In this document: in pieces, positions 6,719-7,215 of the stretch
How the letters are laid out: each line of letters starts with the position of its first letter
Numbering within the stretch: the stretch's first letter is position 1
Source of the DNA: Candidatus Heimdallarchaeota archaeon
GTDB taxonomy: Archaea; Asgardarchaeota; Heimdallarchaeia; Heimdallarchaeales; Kariarchaeaceae
NCBI GenBank assembly: GCA_029882335.1
Contig: JAOUKW010000213.1
Span: 1-7,215, forward strand
Reading direction: 5' to 3'
DNA length: 7,215 nucleotides
The notes under the pieces: model-generated
Database searches by the model: none
Seen by the model: only the letters and a program-made list of their open reading frames with translations
Told to the model about the DNA's origin: nothing
Translations under genes and position numbers: made by a program

Positions 6719-7150
6719 ATGGATGTTAATGGACCCAAATTAGATTCAATGTTCAGAATTCAAACGATATTATTGTTGAATAAGTCACCAAAAAGTGGTT
6801 ATGATTTAGCTAAAGAATTAGAAGATATAAGTGGTAAAAAACCAAGTTCTGGGAAGATATATCCATTTCTCCATGAATTGAAAAATTCAAATTATATTAT
6901 TGAGATAGATTCTAACGAAGATTCAGGGAGAGGAAAAACTATGTATCAATTAACATCAAAAGGGCATGATCTAGTTCAAGATTTAGTAGAAAGAATGGGT
7001 AATTTATTGGATGCAAGACTTGAACAACTACTTGAGAAATGTTATCATTGTGGTGTTCAGTTATTTGATTCAAAAGTGAGTCGTGAATTTGAGAAGGGTG
7101 AAGTTCATACATTTTGTTGTGAACACTGTATGGGCGCTTTTTATACCTAG
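6719..7150 (+). CDS. PadR-family regulator with C-terminal TRASH metal-binding domain
   Basis: 143 residues. Residues ~12-82 are a PadR winged helix: the SGYDLAKEL helix, then PSSGKIYPFLHELKNSNYI (recognition helix and turn), then a GRGKTMYQLTSKG wing. Residues ~84-106 form the dimer helix, as in short PadR proteins. A TRASH module follows: C108-x2-C111-x21-C133-x3-C137, plus C134, H110, H130 and H136, ending in aromatic FYT. TRASH modules bind metals in heavy-metal sensors and transporters, so this is probably a repressor whose DNA binding changes with a metal (copper, zinc, mercury or similar) or with thiol oxidation; which one cannot be read from the sequence. The start may be ATG 6719 or in-frame ATG 6749; the second would still keep the whole PadR fold. 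The stop codon lies within a CTAG shared with the convergent gene. Confidence 0.9.
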   Translation: MDVNGPKLDSMFRIQTILLLNKSPKSGYDLAKELEDISGKKPSSGKIYPFLHELKNSNYIIEIDSNEDSGRGKTMYQLTSKGHDLVQDLVERMGNLLDARLEQLLEKCYHCGVQLFDSKVSREFEKGEVHTFCCEHCMGAFYT

Positions 7151-7215
7151 CCAAATGATACTACCTTTTGTACTGCACCATCTCCAGTAATATAGACTGG
7201 TGGTAATTTTAACAG
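7147..7215 (-). CDS. C-terminal end of a convergent gene, cut by the window edge
   Basis: On the minus strand one frame is open from the right edge for 22 codons and ends at TAG (7149-7147). It reads like a real protein tail: LLKLPP, then VYITGDGAVQKVVSFG, an alternating strand-turn-strand pattern with TG and GDG turns. Of the other two minus frames, one has an immediate stop and the other reads as an unlikely mix of W, C and S. The V-Y-I-T-G turn faintly recalls the last strands of diaminopimelate-epimerase-fold proteins, but 22 residues are too few to name it. The rest of the gene lies to the right of the window. Confidence 0.5.
   Translation of the reverse strand: MLKLPPVYITGDGAVQKVVSFG

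Noticed and set aside
6714..6719. ATG-TAA start-stop element just before the regulator start
   Set aside because: It overlaps ATG 6719 and could in principle act as a minimal upstream frame, but such six-base matches are common in AT-rich DNA and nothing else supports it.
6939..7154. Minus-strand open frame opposite the PadR-TRASH gene
   Set aside because: It begins at a TTG, lies almost entirely within the regulator gene, and its translation lacks any motif. The neighbouring minus frame ending at 7147 is the better candidate.
1..7215. CRISPR array, insertion sequence, tRNA or rRNA
   Set aside because: Read on both strands, I found no spaced direct repeats, no transposase motifs, no terminal inverted repeats with target duplications, and no tRNA-like or rRNA-like sequence.

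Overview
The window is AT-rich (roughly 30% GC by eye) and most likely archaeal. Three things point that way. A TATA-like box lies about 24-28 bases upstream of the ATG in two genes (5338 and 5642), neither of which has a Shine-Dalgarno sequence, as expected for leaderless archaeal transcripts. A PadR-type winged helix is fused to a metal-binding TRASH module. A HEAT-repeat protein ends in a zinc ribbon plus a RING-like finger. This mix of AT richness, a very large polytopic membrane protein and a eukaryote-like zinc finger would suit an Asgard-type archaeon, but that placement is inference; no rRNA or other phylogenetic marker is present.

Layout. (1) 3-4322 (+): the C-terminal 1439 residues of a giant membrane protein with about 40-46 hydrophobic helices. 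Its reading frame is open through the left edge, so the gene starts outside the window. (2) 4315-5304 (+): a cytosolic protein with N-terminal HEAT-like helices, a winged-helix-like segment, a four-Cys zinc ribbon and a C4H2C2 RING-like finger. It overlaps gene 1 by 8 bases, so the two are almost certainly translated as a pair. (3) 5338-5586 (+): an 82-residue protein with two membrane helices and its own TATA-like box. (4) 5642-6568 (+): a membrane-anchored M28-family zinc enzyme of the glutaminyl-cyclase-like type, facing outside, with all expected active-site residues. (5) 6569-6718: a 150-base intergenic region with a hairpin/T-rich terminator candidate, a separated perfect 10-base inverted repeat and TATA-like boxes. 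(6) 6719-7150 (+): the PadR-TRASH regulator. (7) 7147-7215 (-): the last 22 codons of a convergent gene, whose stop codon shares the palindrome CTAG with the stop of gene 6.

How the genes work together. Only the gene 1 / gene 2 pair is strongly linked: a cytosolic scaffold with zinc fingers encoded in a translationally coupled pair with a huge membrane protein. Genes 3 and 4 each look independently promoted. They follow in the same direction, so read-through is possible. The PadR-TRASH protein probably senses a metal or redox state through its Cys cluster and may control its own promoter. Nothing in the sequence shows that it controls the upstream genes. The gene 1 / gene 2 pair is the best candidate for an undescribed system.
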